From: Allolobophora icterica | Taxonomy: Eukaryota > Annelida > Clitellata > Crassiclitellata > Lumbricidae | Assembly: GCA_963556255.1 (NCBI GenBank) | Contig: OY744608.1 | Span: 12,502,519-12,566,518 of the forward strand | Length of the DNA stretch: 64,000 nt | Reading direction: 5' to 3' | Shown here: one piece after another, positions 1 to 8,749 of the stretch | Layout of the letters: the number at the start of each line of letters is the position of its first letter | Position numbering within the stretch: position 1 is the stretch's first letter | The notes under the pieces: model-generated | Seen by the model: the letters and a program-made list of their open reading frames with translations, nothing else | What the model was told of the DNA's origin: nothing | The model's database searches: none | Made by a program: the position numbers and the translations under genes

Positions 1-894
1 TTCATATGAGTTCAATATTTCTTCCTGCTAAGTCAGTAACAGACCCATGGACGATGGATTAGTAGCAGGCATGTAGTCCTCGTAATTGGTGGAAGGAAGA
101 GGTAGTTTGCTAACTAGGTCATTCGAAATATTAATAAAATATTCATTAAATCTATTCGCTATTATTTTAGGATCTTCTATATTGATGTTCTGTATTACCA
201 AGGAGACTGCAGTCTATTTTCATGCGCCTGCTATCAAGCTTCAAGGCAGAACGAATTAGTTGCCAAGCTGACTTGAGGTCATTTTGATGTTCTAGAAAGT
301 CTTCTGCATAATAAAGTCTACGCTCCGCAGCTAATCTTAAAGTTTTGAATGTGCTTCGATATAGGGTGAATTTGCTTTTATTATCAGAGGTAGAGTTTTT
401 TTTTAGGTATTTTACATATGATCGGTTCCTTTTCCTAGTGGATTTTAATAGTCCCGAGGTCATCCGTGGTTTTCTTAACGTATTGTTTTTACCTTTGCCC
501 TCAGACTGAAGAGAGAACGCGTCGTTATATGCCTGTTTATATTTATGGAAGAAGGAATCATAAGCATCATTAACCCTTCCTTGTGTGGAGCACTCAGCTA
601 CCAACTCCCATCCCTCCCCCATTAGAGTATCCGCACATTTTTTAGTCACATGGAGTGATAGATCTACGCTCGTTATTCATGTATTGGATGGTGGAGTTGC
701 TTTCAAATGAGAACTGGGCTAGGAATAGCCTAGGATGGGCAAATGATCCGATAAATCAGTGACAATAATTGAAGCCATTATCAACCTAGACCAGGCAGTG
801 GAAAATACATTATCTATTAAGGTCTTTGTATCAGAGGTAATTCGAGTCGGCTTGGTAATGGCAAGGAGGTAATGGTGTGCAAGTAAAGTGTTGT
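1..894 (-). pseudogene. Decayed non-LTR retrotransposon (LINE) ORF2 fragment
   Basis: Read on the minus strand, about 770-894 encodes the end of an AP endonuclease domain (ITKPTRI, TLIDNVFS, SDHLPIL). About 170-650 encodes the linker between endonuclease and reverse transcriptase (KPRMTSGLLKSTRKRN, YYAEDFLEHQNDLKSAWQLI), and 1-166 continues towards the RT in other frames. This order is typical of Jockey/CR1-like LINEs. Frames change and stops interrupt it, so it is a dead fragment that continues left of the window. The endonuclease piece breaks off in a TA-rich simple repeat at 895. The exact clade is not resolved. Confidence 0.75.
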
Positions 895-1010
895 ATATAT
901 ATATATATATAGTATTAGTATATATATTTATATATATATATACACACACGCGATACGATATATATATATATATATATATATACGCGATACGTACTATATA
1001 TATATATATG
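895..1010. repeat. (TA)n microsatellite with CGCGATACG interruptions
   Basis: Alternating TA over about 115 bp, interrupted twice by a CGCGATACG motif. It abuts the truncated LINE. No gene is visible here or in the following 400 bp. Confidence 0.9.
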
Positions 1011-1349
1011 TATCCGCTTATGTAAAAAGGCGTAGAGAGGCTTACAACTTATGCAATAAACAGCTGTATATACGTGGTATGCGTGTGGTCATGTGATCGC
1101 TGTCCAAACATGTACAATTTCTGAAACCTGATTATGTAGTTGGTTCTTCGATCCGTCCTGTGTCCAAATTTCTTGTTGCATTTCGCAGAAATGTGCCGGA
1201 CATTTTCCGGCACAGCGTGTATTTTTGGACAGGCGGAAGTATAGATGGACAGATGAATTGAGGGAAGGGGAATCGCATGACTTGAGTGAGATCAACTACG
1301 ATGGACATATTATAGGATTGGGAGGTCTTATTATGCACGAAGCCGATGA

Positions 1350-1455
1350 CTTTCTATGGTTGTTGACTGTGAGGCGCCCTTGCAACGGCATGGCTGTGTT
1401 ACGGCGCCATATAAATTGTCACAATTATTATTATTATTATTATTATTATTATGTG
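1350..1455 (+). repeat. Retroposon 3' tail ending in (TTA)n
   Basis: A segment with GAGGCGCCCTTGCAACGGC and GGCGCCATATAAATTG runs into a pure TTA repeat at about 1426-1452. This GGCGCnATATAAA plus A/T microsatellite arrangement resembles other retroposon tails in the window (for example 26425-26515 and 42990-43092). It is a short non-coding remnant. Confidence 0.5.
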
Positions 1456-1535
1456 GTAACTACAATGGAAATATTCAACTGAGTGATCTTATTATGCGTG
1501 AGCAATGATTTTCTATCGTGCTTCACTCATCCTGA

Positions 1536-2375
1536 CAGTGGCGTGCAGAGGGGGGGTGCGGAGGGTGCGACGGCCCCGGGCATCCAGCCGGGGGGGGGGA
1601 GCATCCAACGGTTGGCGTTGGCCCAGTCACATCTCTTGCGCTTGTATTGACGGACTAATTTCGTATCATACGAATCGTATGCCGTAGTTTAAGTACTAAT
1701 AATAGTATTTAATGCATTGCGAACCCCTTTAGCGTGTTATGAAATCAGCGGTTGACAACAGCAGTGTTATGATTGTATTATCGTTCATAGGTTTAATTAG
1801 GTTAGCGTCGTCTGTTAGAATATTTTCGGCAAGACGCAACAGTAAGTAATTTTATTGTCGATTTTGTAAGGATTTAATCAAACATTTGCAGACAACCATT
1901 AATATCAGCCGACGTTGGCTTGGCGCGCATACGCGTACCATTCGTCTTTACTATAGATAAATCTTGTGTTCTTGCAACTCTTTCGTTGCAAGTTACTAAT
2001 AACCGGCCGCCAATAAATCGCCATTCAAATATTTATGTTTACAATACATTGCGAAGTAAGACATGAGTGCGCAAGTTTTTATGTCATGTTTTCCATACAG
2101 GCTATACTATGATTAGTAATAGTAGCCTAACTTCCTAAGCATAAAATACAAAGTCTACAATTCGGTTTCCGATCGTCAAAATAGGCTAAAAGTACCATAC
2201 GGCAATGTGCAGTTCTCTAAAATTTCCTGGGGAAAGGGAAAGGGGGCAGCACACTGAGCACAGTGCAGTGGGAGGGGAGGGGGAATGAATTAGGGAAAGA
2301 ACAATTTAGGGGCATCCAATGAAGGGGTTGGCAAGGAGGTAATGGTGTGCAAGTAAAGTGTTGTTAATGGCAAGG
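1536..2375 (+). mobile_element. hAT-like non-autonomous element, left part (split by the Polinton)
   Basis: It begins with CAGTGGCGTGCAGAGG, whose exact reverse complement ends at 20280. CAGTGGCG-type ends are common in hAT MITEs. The eight bases before it (1528-1535, CATCCTGA) match those after the other end (20281-20288, CTTCCTGA) at 7 of 8, as expected for an hAT target duplication. No coding capacity is seen. The interior includes G-rich stretches, and a 36-bp patch at 2329-2364 is identical to LINE sequence at 859-894. The remainder of the element is 20020-20280, so it was about 1.1 kb before the Polinton inserted. Confidence 0.75.
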
Positions 2376-2762
2376 AGTAGGGGTCCAATACGGGCTTGGG
2401 GGCAGTAATTAATTAGCCAATTAATTAGCCAATCAATTAGTCAATCAATCATCAATCAACCGAAATAGTCATTCAATCAGTCAATGAGTCAAATGAAAAT
2501 CTACACATCTCTTTAAGATTATCTACTCAGAAACTCTGTATTTCCTCCGGTCCTATGCAGCGGTTTAAACGCATTTTCAATCAATTTATCAATCAATTAG
2601 TCAATCAATCGTCAATCGACCAAAATAGTCACACATTCAGTCAATCGGCCAATCGAATTCTACACAACAATATACTCAGAAGCTCTGCATATTTCCTCTG
2701 GCACCATGTCAGGTTTTTAAAACAGTCAATCAATTAGTCAATCGAAATTTATATAGCACCCT
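2376..2762 (+). repeat. Polinton left terminal inverted repeat
   Basis: It matches the reverse complement of 19483-20019 from AGTAGGGGTCC to ATAGCACCCT. The repeat is itself built of diverged copies of a roughly 150-bp unit made of CAATCAATTAGT runs followed by TCAGAAGCTCTGCATATTTC and a GTTTTTAAAA block. The left copy has about one unit fewer than the right. Confidence 0.9.
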
Positions 2763-2973
2763 GCCTCTTGTAGGGACAAAAAATAGGATCACGATCGTGG
2801 ATTGCCTTAACACATCAAAACGCAAAGTGTCGTTTGCTGCCGGCCGAGAACCTCCCACGAGGCCGGCCCAAACCATTGGAGTCTAATAGTAAATATAATG
2901 GCCCCCTAATCGTACGGCGGTGGTGCGCTAGGAATAACAGACTCACTACTCCAACCGCCTACGATGAAAATTT

Positions 2974-3579
2974 TTATATCGTGGTTCGCGGAGAAGACCC
3001 AGCGCTGGTTAGTTTCTTGATTAGTTCTGCCACCATCTGGTCTTTGCTTTGACTCGGCAACTCTTTTTTTCCATTCTTGCTTTGTATATCACGTTTCATC
3101 GTTCTATATTTCTCCTCCTCTCCCAGAATAAGCTTATACTCTTCATCGCTAATAGCAGTGTCTTCCAAAGCCTTAGAAATGTGGTCATGAACTGTGTTTA
3201 GTTTACTTTCCGCCAAAATACAAATTTCGTCGTGTTTTGAAGCTTTAGCAACAAAACTTCTACTAACAACATTTCCAATAATATCCAGAAAACTCGTAGC
3301 TATGGCTAAACTCTCCAGAACAATACCAGGAATAAAACCAATACCAGTGGCTAGCATAGCTGCCCCACCCACCCCAGTTCCAAGACTAACCAGAGCAAGG
3401 CCGGCCGAGGCCCCATTAGCCACATCTACAACCCTCTTATACTTTTTGCATAGCTGCCCACGATTTATCGCCTCAGACCTCAGGAATGCTTCTATTTCGC
3501 CGATCTTCTGCAGACGAAATGTTTGCGACGTCGTGTCTGACGAAATTGTTGACTCCATAAGCGTTGGGTACAAAGGCAT
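2974..3579 (-). CDS. Polinton accessory protein with Gly/Ala-rich hydrophobic core (unrecognised)
   Basis: 201-residue ORF with ATG at 3579, preceded by ACTATAAAAAGC. The N-terminal half is soluble. About residues 52-105 form a Gly/Ala-rich hydrophobic stretch (GASAGLALVSLGTGVGGAAM, then GFIPGIVLESLAIATSFLDI) that could be two membrane helices or a membrane-inserting hairpin. The C-terminal part is charged and helical (KLILGEEEKYRTMKRDIQSK). It is the leftmost gene of the element, last in a run of minus-strand genes, 5 bp after the 181-residue gene. I do not recognise the family. A membrane-active or virion accessory role is only an inference from composition. Confidence 0.65.
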   Translation of the reverse strand: MPLYPTLMESTISSDTTSQTFRLQKIGEIEAFLRSEAINRGQLCKKYKRVVDVANGASAGLALVSLGTGVGGAAMLATGIGFIPGIVLESLAIATSFLDIIGNVVSRSFVAKASKHDEICILAESKLNTVHDHISKALEDTAISDEEYKLILGEEEKYRTMKRDIQSKNGKKELPSQSKDQMVAELIKKLTSAGSSPRTTI

Positions 3580-3584
3580 GCTTT

Positions 3585-4130
3585 TTATAGTTGCTCTATC
3601 AGTAACGTTACGTTTAACTCAATAGTTGAAGTACTTTCAACACCTCTCTTTTTTCCTTCAATTCTAAAACTCGTTTGTCCTGGAATGAATATTGCCCTAG
3701 ATGCATCAAATTGCCCACTTTGAATGTCAACTGTACGATCGATGCTACCCGCGGCTGTAATAATGCGAACTGACGCATCACCGGTACTAACACCAAACAT
3801 TGTAAGCCTCCAGAATCCTCGGTCTAAAGAGACCGTCTCATTGTTAGTTTGCATCGTAATACAGGGATAGCGTGCCGCGGTCAATGGAAGCGTTTGCCAC
3901 GAACTTAGAGTCACAGTTTTGGTCGCTGTGTAAATATCACGGCTGTGGTAATCATCCGACACGAAATCGATGTGAATTTGGGGAACCGCGTCTAACATAT
4001 CTGCGGTGGGCTTAGGGATAGTATATCCCCAGTTGGTAAGGCCAACCAAATCATCGAGGTTGTACTTGTGCATATTTGTTTCTCCTTTTTGTCGGAGATA
4101 ACCACGAATCTTGTAGTGTGAGTCGGCCAT
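3585..4130 (-). CDS. Polinton accessory protein, beta-rich (unrecognised)
   Basis: 181-residue ORF with ATG at 4130, preceded by AAGACTTAATA. Composition is Thr/Ser/Ile/Val-rich with alternating patterns (TATKTVTLSSWQTLPLTAAR, TSFRIEGKKRG, STIELNVTLLIEQL) that suggest a beta-sandwich. No cysteine clusters or catalytic motif are seen. It lies between the fibre-like gene (10 bp upstream) and the hydrophobic 201-residue gene and probably belongs to the same accessory module. A receptor-binding or capsid-decoration role would fit beta structure next to a fibre gene, but this is inference only. Confidence 0.65.
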   Translation of the reverse strand: MADSHYKIRGYLRQKGETNMHKYNLDDLVGLTNWGYTIPKPTADMLDAVPQIHIDFVSDDYHSRDIYTATKTVTLSSWQTLPLTAARYPCITMQTNNETVSLDRGFWRLTMFGVSTGDASVRIITAAGSIDRTVDIQSGQFDASRAIFIPGQTSFRIEGKKRGVESTSTIELNVTLLIEQL

Positions 4131-4139
4131 TATTAAGTC

Positions 4140-5911
4140 TTATGTGTCTCCAACTTTAAAATATGTGTAGATCTGAAAGTGGGATATTCCAAAAGTAGCT
4201 TGTGTTGGGCTGGTGGCCAAGACTGCCAACCTGACGGCTCTGTATAGAATGTTAGCATTGAAGGTGAACTCTTGTGCAGAATTAGTCAAAGCGACATTGG
4301 AGGTGATGAGATCATTTAATCTAGTTACTACATCGGTAGCATCGATACGGGGTGTAATCCCACATAATACCCAGGACGTGATACGTGGTGCAGTAGGACT
4401 AGATCCCCAGCCAGACTAACCTTCCATATTCGCACAGGCGTCGGGAATTCAATCTGTAACCAAGTCCCCCCAGAACCATATCTCAAAGTGGACGCTGTCT
4501 TCCACTCACCTCTCACACCCGAGTTGAATGCCATATGAGGCGGGTTGGTGGGGATGGATTCGTTGGCTGAGGCAATGAAACCAGTTTCGGAAGAGTCTCT
4601 GGACAGTGGTGGAATATGACCTGTATGGTTAAGAAACTTGAGGTTATTCACGTACTGTATTACAGCGGTCTCTTTACTATCTGTATACCTTTTAGTAACA
4701 ACGGCCTGTGTGTCAACATATTGTTTATTCACCACGTTCAAAGGCTCCGTCGGTATTTTATTTAACTTTGTCATTTTGCCGGTTACGATCCTCGTCACCT
4801 GCCCGATGCTAGCCGCGTCGGTATTAGATGTTGAGGCCCCTGTGTAAAGCCCAGTCACCCTCTTACCGCCCATACCTAAATTTCCAGTCATTGCGTCGCC
4901 AACTTTAAGCACGCAAGCGCTCCTGGCGATAACATCTTGCGCGTTGGCGTAAGTTTTAGCAGCTTCAGCTTTCTGGTCCGCGTACTCCCTGGTGGCAGCC
5001 GCCTTTTGATCTGTATATGTCCTGACTGCAGCATCTTGGAAATCAACGTAACTCTTATTGGTTATGTGGAACGGTTCCTCGGGAGTCGTTTCTTTATTTG
5101 TAGTGGCATTGTTGATTAGGTGTGCCACTTGTTTCAAACTCGCAGCATCGCTATCGGATCCTGGAATCCCTATTGGAAGACCAGTTACTCGGTGGCCACC
5201 CATAACTAAACTTCCAGTCATTACACTGCCCGATTTTAGCACACACGCGTTCCTAACGATTACATCTTGCTCGTTGACGTAACTTTTTACAATAACGTCC
5301 TTTTCGTCTGCATACTGCCTAACGGAATCTCTCAGCACCTCGTTCTTCTCGTCCGTGTACTGCTTGGCATCGATAAGCTTCTGGTCTGCATGGCTCTCGG
5401 CCGCAGCCGCCTTCTGGTCCGCGTACAGCCTGACGGCAGTGTCCAGCAGAGTGTCCTTATCGTCTGCATAACGTTTAACGAGACCAGTTACCTCAGAGCT
5501 TAAGCCGTCTGCATACAACTCAGCTTGTTGCGCCCGCTCTTTCGCGTACTCCGTTATTTGTTTCCAACTCGCAGCGTCGGACTCCCCCACCAATTCGTCC
5601 CAACCCTCGTCTTCGCTGTCAGATCCCGGAGTGTCCGTGGGCAAACCAGTCAATTTATGACCACCCATTTTTAGAATGCCAGACATCGTTCCACCGGTGA
5701 GTTGTAGGTTGTCCTGATCTACGATGTCTGCATAAGCCTTTGTTGCAGCGTCCGTTTCCATCGTAGGAGTTCCCACGTTTGTCAGCCGAAAACCTCCAGC
5801 CGAAAGAATTCCCAGCATGGTATCACCAGCCTTGTGGATGAGCCCAGCGGCGCTTATCTGCCCACCTCCCACCCCACCTCCACCGTCTCTTCCAAATTTA
5901 TCAACCGGCAT
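4140..5911 (-). CDS. Phage-tail-fibre-like repeat protein with discoidin-like C-terminus, frameshifted
   Basis: The ATG at 5911 follows GTATATAAAA; an upstream extension exists but overlaps the protease gene. After a Gly-rich N-terminus the protein has four fibre-type modules of the kind seen in phage tail fibres: GDTMLGILSAGGFRLTNV, GGTMSGILKMGGHKLTGL, GSVMTGSLVMGGHRVTGL and GDAMTGNLGMGGKRVTGL. Each is followed by DAAT/DAAS and then long stretches of YADQK/YADEK heptad-like repeats, likely trimeric coiled coil. The C-terminal part (SETGFIASANES, TWLQIEFPTPVRIWKVSL) resembles an F5/8 type C (discoidin) galactose-binding fold. The frame opened at 5911 stops at 4328, but the same domain clearly continues in another frame from the G4 run (4405-4408) to a TAA at 4140-4142. 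So there is either a 1-nt loss in the G run or a -1 ribosomal slip. It probably acts as a capsid spike or attachment fibre (inference). Confidence 0.78.
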
Positions 5912-5939
5912 TTTTATATACAAAAAGGGTGGCGGAAGT

Positions 5940-6305
5940 CTAACATAAGTCAAGCACGATGTCTTCAAAATTCTTTCCGGCAGCGAGCTCTATTAGCACG
6001 GCTAGGCACAGATGACCACAGACCACATCATCGGGCCCCTGCAGCTGAAATGTTTGTGTTCTTATGGAACGGTTTAAATATCGAGAAATTTCGAGAGGCG
6101 GATCCAGCCCATAACTGTCAAAATAGACGGCCGTGGGTCCATCTATCCAATAAGCGACCCAGTGAGTACCGTCGCCGTCGCCGGAATCTAAATTAACAAC
6201 TCCACACTCCTTCTCACGAGCCATGGCGGGCAGACCATCTCGCATGAAAACACCGCGGAAATGCGGCAGCGCTCTGGCAACTTTCTCTATGTCAAAGTTG
6301 CTCAG
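5940..6305 (-). CDS. Adenain-type cysteine protease (Polinton PRO)
   Basis: Maturation protease of the Ulp1/adenovirus-protease fold, expected to cleave capsid precursors. The His box is THWVAYW, the Asp sits in YFDSYG, the oxyanion Gln is in FQLQGPDD, and the nucleophile Cys is in VCGHLCL, so the catalytic set looks complete. Homologues start near xSNFDIEK. Here the codon at that position (6303-6305) is CTG, 5 nt after the stop of the upstream gene, and no ATG lies upstream in frame. The frame is open further up to 6365 (a TTG) but overlaps the preceding gene. From CTG the product is about 121 residues. Either CTG or another non-ATG codon is used, or the start has been lost by mutation. Confidence 0.85.
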   Translation of the reverse strand: MSNFDIEKVARALPHFRGVFMRDGLPAMAREKECGVVNLDSGDGDGTHWVAYWIDGPTAVYFDSYGLDPPLEISRYLNRSIRTQTFQLQGPDDVVCGHLCLAVLIELAAGKNFEDIVLDLC

Positions 6306-6310
6306 CGGTT

Positions 6311-6805
6311 TTAGTTTTTTTGCCCGATGTAGTAGAGACCGGATCCTTTGCACATCGAACAGCAACCACCATAAGTCTGGCGCCCGAGATATAAACCGGA
6401 CCCCCGCGCCTCGAGTGCGCGATTGTGACGCTCCGCCTCCGCCTGTGCGGCGTCGTTGGCCTGTTTGTTGTGCACGGCCTCTGTCACCCCAGCGGCAATA
6501 CCACCCGCCGCGGATAACCCACCAAAAAGCAGTGGGAGGAGAGCCAGTAGTGGAAGAAATCCGCCCGATTTTGTCATCTTTTTCAATTGCGTTTTGGTGA
6601 ATCTCAGCTCCATGCCAACGCCTGAGGTAATCTTCTTTGCGATTCGTGCGGCTTGAACCTTCGTAAGCGCGAGCTTATCGTCTCCACGAAGCTGGCCATG
6701 AGTGAGTCGAATCGTGGCACCAGTGCCATCGCGCGCAGCTTTAGCCAATGTTTGCTTTTGCCCGTCGGTCAGTGAAAGGCCGAACGCAACGTATTCAGTT
6801 TTCAT
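6311..6805 (-). CDS. Small Polinton virion-protein candidate with hydrophobic segment and GSGLY motifs
   Basis: 164 residues with ATG at 6805, preceded by an AT-rich leader. The N-terminal half (LSLTDGQKQTLAKAARDG, IRLTHGQL, LRFTKTQLKKM) has the repeated 'LT..Q...I.KA' pattern common in this Polinton gene. Then comes a hydrophobic Gly/Ala/Leu segment (FLPLLALLPLLFGGLSAAGG), an Ala-rich helix, and a tail with two GSGLY repeats and Cys-Cys-x2-Cys. Small proteins of this kind sit next to protease and capsid genes in Polintons and have been compared with adenovirus core or membrane-lytic proteins; the exact role here is not shown. Confidence 0.75.
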   Translation of the reverse strand: MKTEYVAFGLSLTDGQKQTLAKAARDGTGATIRLTHGQLRGDDKLALTKVQAARIAKKITSGVGMELRFTKTQLKKMTKSGGFLPLLALLPLLFGGLSAAGGIAAGVTEAVHNKQANDAAQAEAERHNRALEARGSGLYLGRQTYGGCCSMCKGSGLYYIGQKN

Positions 6806-6862
6806 TTTTGGAAAAAATATATCTAAAAGAGGGCCTTGTATCTAAATGTGAAAAACCGATTT

Positions 6863-8158
6863 CTAGTAGACGACGTTGAATTTGCTGCCATCCGATTCAA
6901 AATTCAGGAGTCGGTCGCTGATCAGGACGGCATATGCCGTCGTATTATTTGGTACCCCTTCGTTAAAGTCCACCTTGATTTGTATGTCCTGTACAGAGGT
7001 TTTAAGTCGTTCGGATTGCCTGCGCACGTCCAGGACGAAGATCGGAAACAAATCTACAAATTCGATTGGTGTCAATTGGCATGACGATTCACGCGCGTCT
7101 ATACCGCAATATTCCTCCTTGAAGTCACGTAGGGCCTTGTAAGCGCGAGAAGTTGTCCTCTTCGTGAAGTCGAGATTCATGTCAACCACTGGGTAGCGAT
7201 CGGTGTTGAGCAAAGCGAATATGTTGCGAACCTGTGCATGGTCAAACAGTGCCGGATTCTGGCCTTGATGTGCATTCTTTCCAGTCTGAAAAGCAACAAG
7301 AATCCAGCGTGGCTTTTCCGTGCCCGACTTAACGCTCAAACGCCAGGAAAAAGTCGTCGCTCGTGGCACCGCAATGTTGTCGCATTGCATGGCGCGGAAT
7401 GCTACAGGTACCTTAACCTTGGCTTCAATCTGCTTCATAAGCATGCTTTTATACTCCAAAGCGGGTATTATATGCGGCATGAACCAGGAGAGTTTAGTCA
7501 GCGCGATCTGGCCATTGGCCGCAGCGGCTTCCTTGAAGATCGCGTCTGCATCCCCCTGCCGGCTCAGCAGTAAAGAGTGTTTGATCCCGTATACGACCTT
7601 GTGATAATCATCGCAAAAACCGAATAGATGTCTTAAGGGAACGATGAATGAAAACGTTCCAATAGGGACGGGTTTTCCAATGATCATCAGTCGACGGGCC
7701 TCGAAGCCGATATTCGCAGCCGCCGCCGCCGCACTCGTGTCCTTCTGCCAACACATGTTTAAACCTTCGCCTTTGGAAAAATCATCGCCGTAAACCAGCA
7801 TGCCTTTCATCGTCGTGGCTTGCCCAGGTGACATAACATTCTCTATCTCGGTATTGTTAGCCAGGTATCGAATTTGAGAAAACATGTACGGGATGGCGTT
7901 GTTGATGAATGACACTAACGAGTCTGCGATGTAAGCTGCGCCTGTTGTGGTAAGCCTGCCCTCCACAAGAAGGTAGCTCTTGGAAGGCTGTGTGAAAATG
8001 TCTTGGTTCTGGATGTCTATCTGTATGGCCTGGCCGTTGTTAATAGCCGCAGGGTTTTGTGATTCATACTCGCGGTATTCAAACGATTCGATGCTATTAT
8101 CATCGGGTACCGCCGAAGCGATGTCCAACATTTCACTCGGCACGTCAAATGCCGCCAT
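6863..8158 (-). CDS. Major capsid protein candidate (double jelly-roll type)
   Basis: 431 residues with ATG at 8158, preceded by TTTAGCTATAATA. It matches the pattern I know for the abundant Polinton/adintovirus capsid family: an N-terminal strand region with SYLLVEGRLTTTG, FINNAIPYMFSQIRYLANN, a central FSFIVPLRHLFGFCDDYHK and IKHSLLLSRQGDADAI, then LTKLSWFMPHI, and a C-terminal domain (KPRWILVAFQTGKN, DLFPIFVLDVRRQSERLK, TTAYAVLISDRLL). The length suits a compact double jelly-roll. It lies in the structural cluster between two small virion-protein genes. Assignment as the hexon-like major capsid protein is by family resemblance and needs a structure search. Confidence 0.85.
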   Translation of the reverse strand: MAAFDVPSEMLDIASAVPDDNSIESFEYREYESQNPAAINNGQAIQIDIQNQDIFTQPSKSYLLVEGRLTTTGAAYIADSLVSFINNAIPYMFSQIRYLANNTEIENVMSPGQATTMKGMLVYGDDFSKGEGLNMCWQKDTSAAAAAANIGFEARRLMIIGKPVPIGTFSFIVPLRHLFGFCDDYHKVVYGIKHSLLLSRQGDADAIFKEAAAANGQIALTKLSWFMPHIIPALEYKSMLMKQIEAKVKVPVAFRAMQCDNIAVPRATTFSWRLSVKSGTEKPRWILVAFQTGKNAHQGQNPALFDHAQVRNIFALLNTDRYPVVDMNLDFTKRTTSRAYKALRDFKEEYCGIDARESSCQLTPIEFVDLFPIFVLDVRRQSERLKTSVQDIQIKVDFNEGVPNNTTAYAVLISDRLLNFESDGSKFNVVY

Positions 8159-8268
8159 TATTATAGCTAAAAAAGTTCAAGCTTCAATTATTAATCATGT
8201 TGCAAATTAATTTCATATGTGGTGGGTTAAACATTTTTTCCGTTTTGTGAATTAGTCGGAAATTTTTT

Positions 8269-8727
8269 TCATTTTGCAAGAAACAGACCCCTACCACAAC
8301 GACTCGGCTTTATAGTTTTGAAACCGGATCCAGCAATGCGGCTGTTTATGTCGGCCATTGTCGGAACAACGGGTGGCGGACTCACAGCCAGCTGTTTTAA
8401 GTATTCAATGCTCTTGTCGCTGAGCGCCTTCTCCAAAGGTGCGGGAACAACAGGCGCGGCAGATGAATTTTCATTTCGTAAATGAGCTTCATTTACGGCC
8501 GCAGCGCGTCTCGCTTTCACGGCATCAACAATTTGCCTGACGGCAGATGCTGTTGTGGCGCCGGCTTTCGCGGCATTACCAACCGCCTTGGCAACGTTTG
8601 TGATTGTGCCTCTATTCGCCGAAATGAAGGAGCCTGCACGGCCAAGGAAACCCGCGATTTTGGGTATCCAGTCGAAAAGTCCACCACCCACGACACGACG
8701 CCGCTTTTTAATTCCAAGAACTAACAT
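8269..8727 (-). CDS. Basic/Ala-rich virion-protein candidate (pVI-like)
   Basis: ATG at 8727 (MLVLGIKKRRR), preceded by TTAAATATTCTC, gives 152 residues; the frame is open a little further but without ATG. The N-terminus is KKRRRVVGGGLFDWIPKI, a basic patch followed by an amphipathic segment. A long Ala-rich region (VAKAVGNAAKAGATTASAVR) and a Pro-rich linker follow, then a C-terminal GSGFKTIKPSRCGRG. The position between penton and hexon candidates and the amphipathic N-terminus recall adenovirus protein VI-like membrane-lytic/cement proteins. That is a comparison, not a demonstrated homology. Confidence 0.7.
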   Translation of the reverse strand: MLVLGIKKRRRVVGGGLFDWIPKIAGFLGRAGSFISANRGTITNVAKAVGNAAKAGATTASAVRQIVDAVKARRAAAVNEAHLRNENSSAAPVVPAPLEKALSDKSIEYLKQLAVSPPPVVPTMADINSRIAGSGFKTIKPSRCGRGLFLAK

Positions 8728-8749
8728 GAGAATATTTAAGTGTGAAAAT

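Noticed and set aside
2555..2737. ORF (MQRFKRIFNQFINQ) present at both Polinton ends
   Set aside because: It lies in the inverted repeats (also 19634-19840) and is made of AATCAATTAG repeats; the match reflects the TIR, not a gene pair.
2834..3052. 72-codon plus-strand frame at the left of the Polinton
   Set aside because: It overlaps the end of a better-supported minus-strand gene and has no recognisable features.
6836..8210. Several plus-strand frames opposite the capsid gene
   Set aside because: Antisense shadows of the 431-residue capsid ORF.
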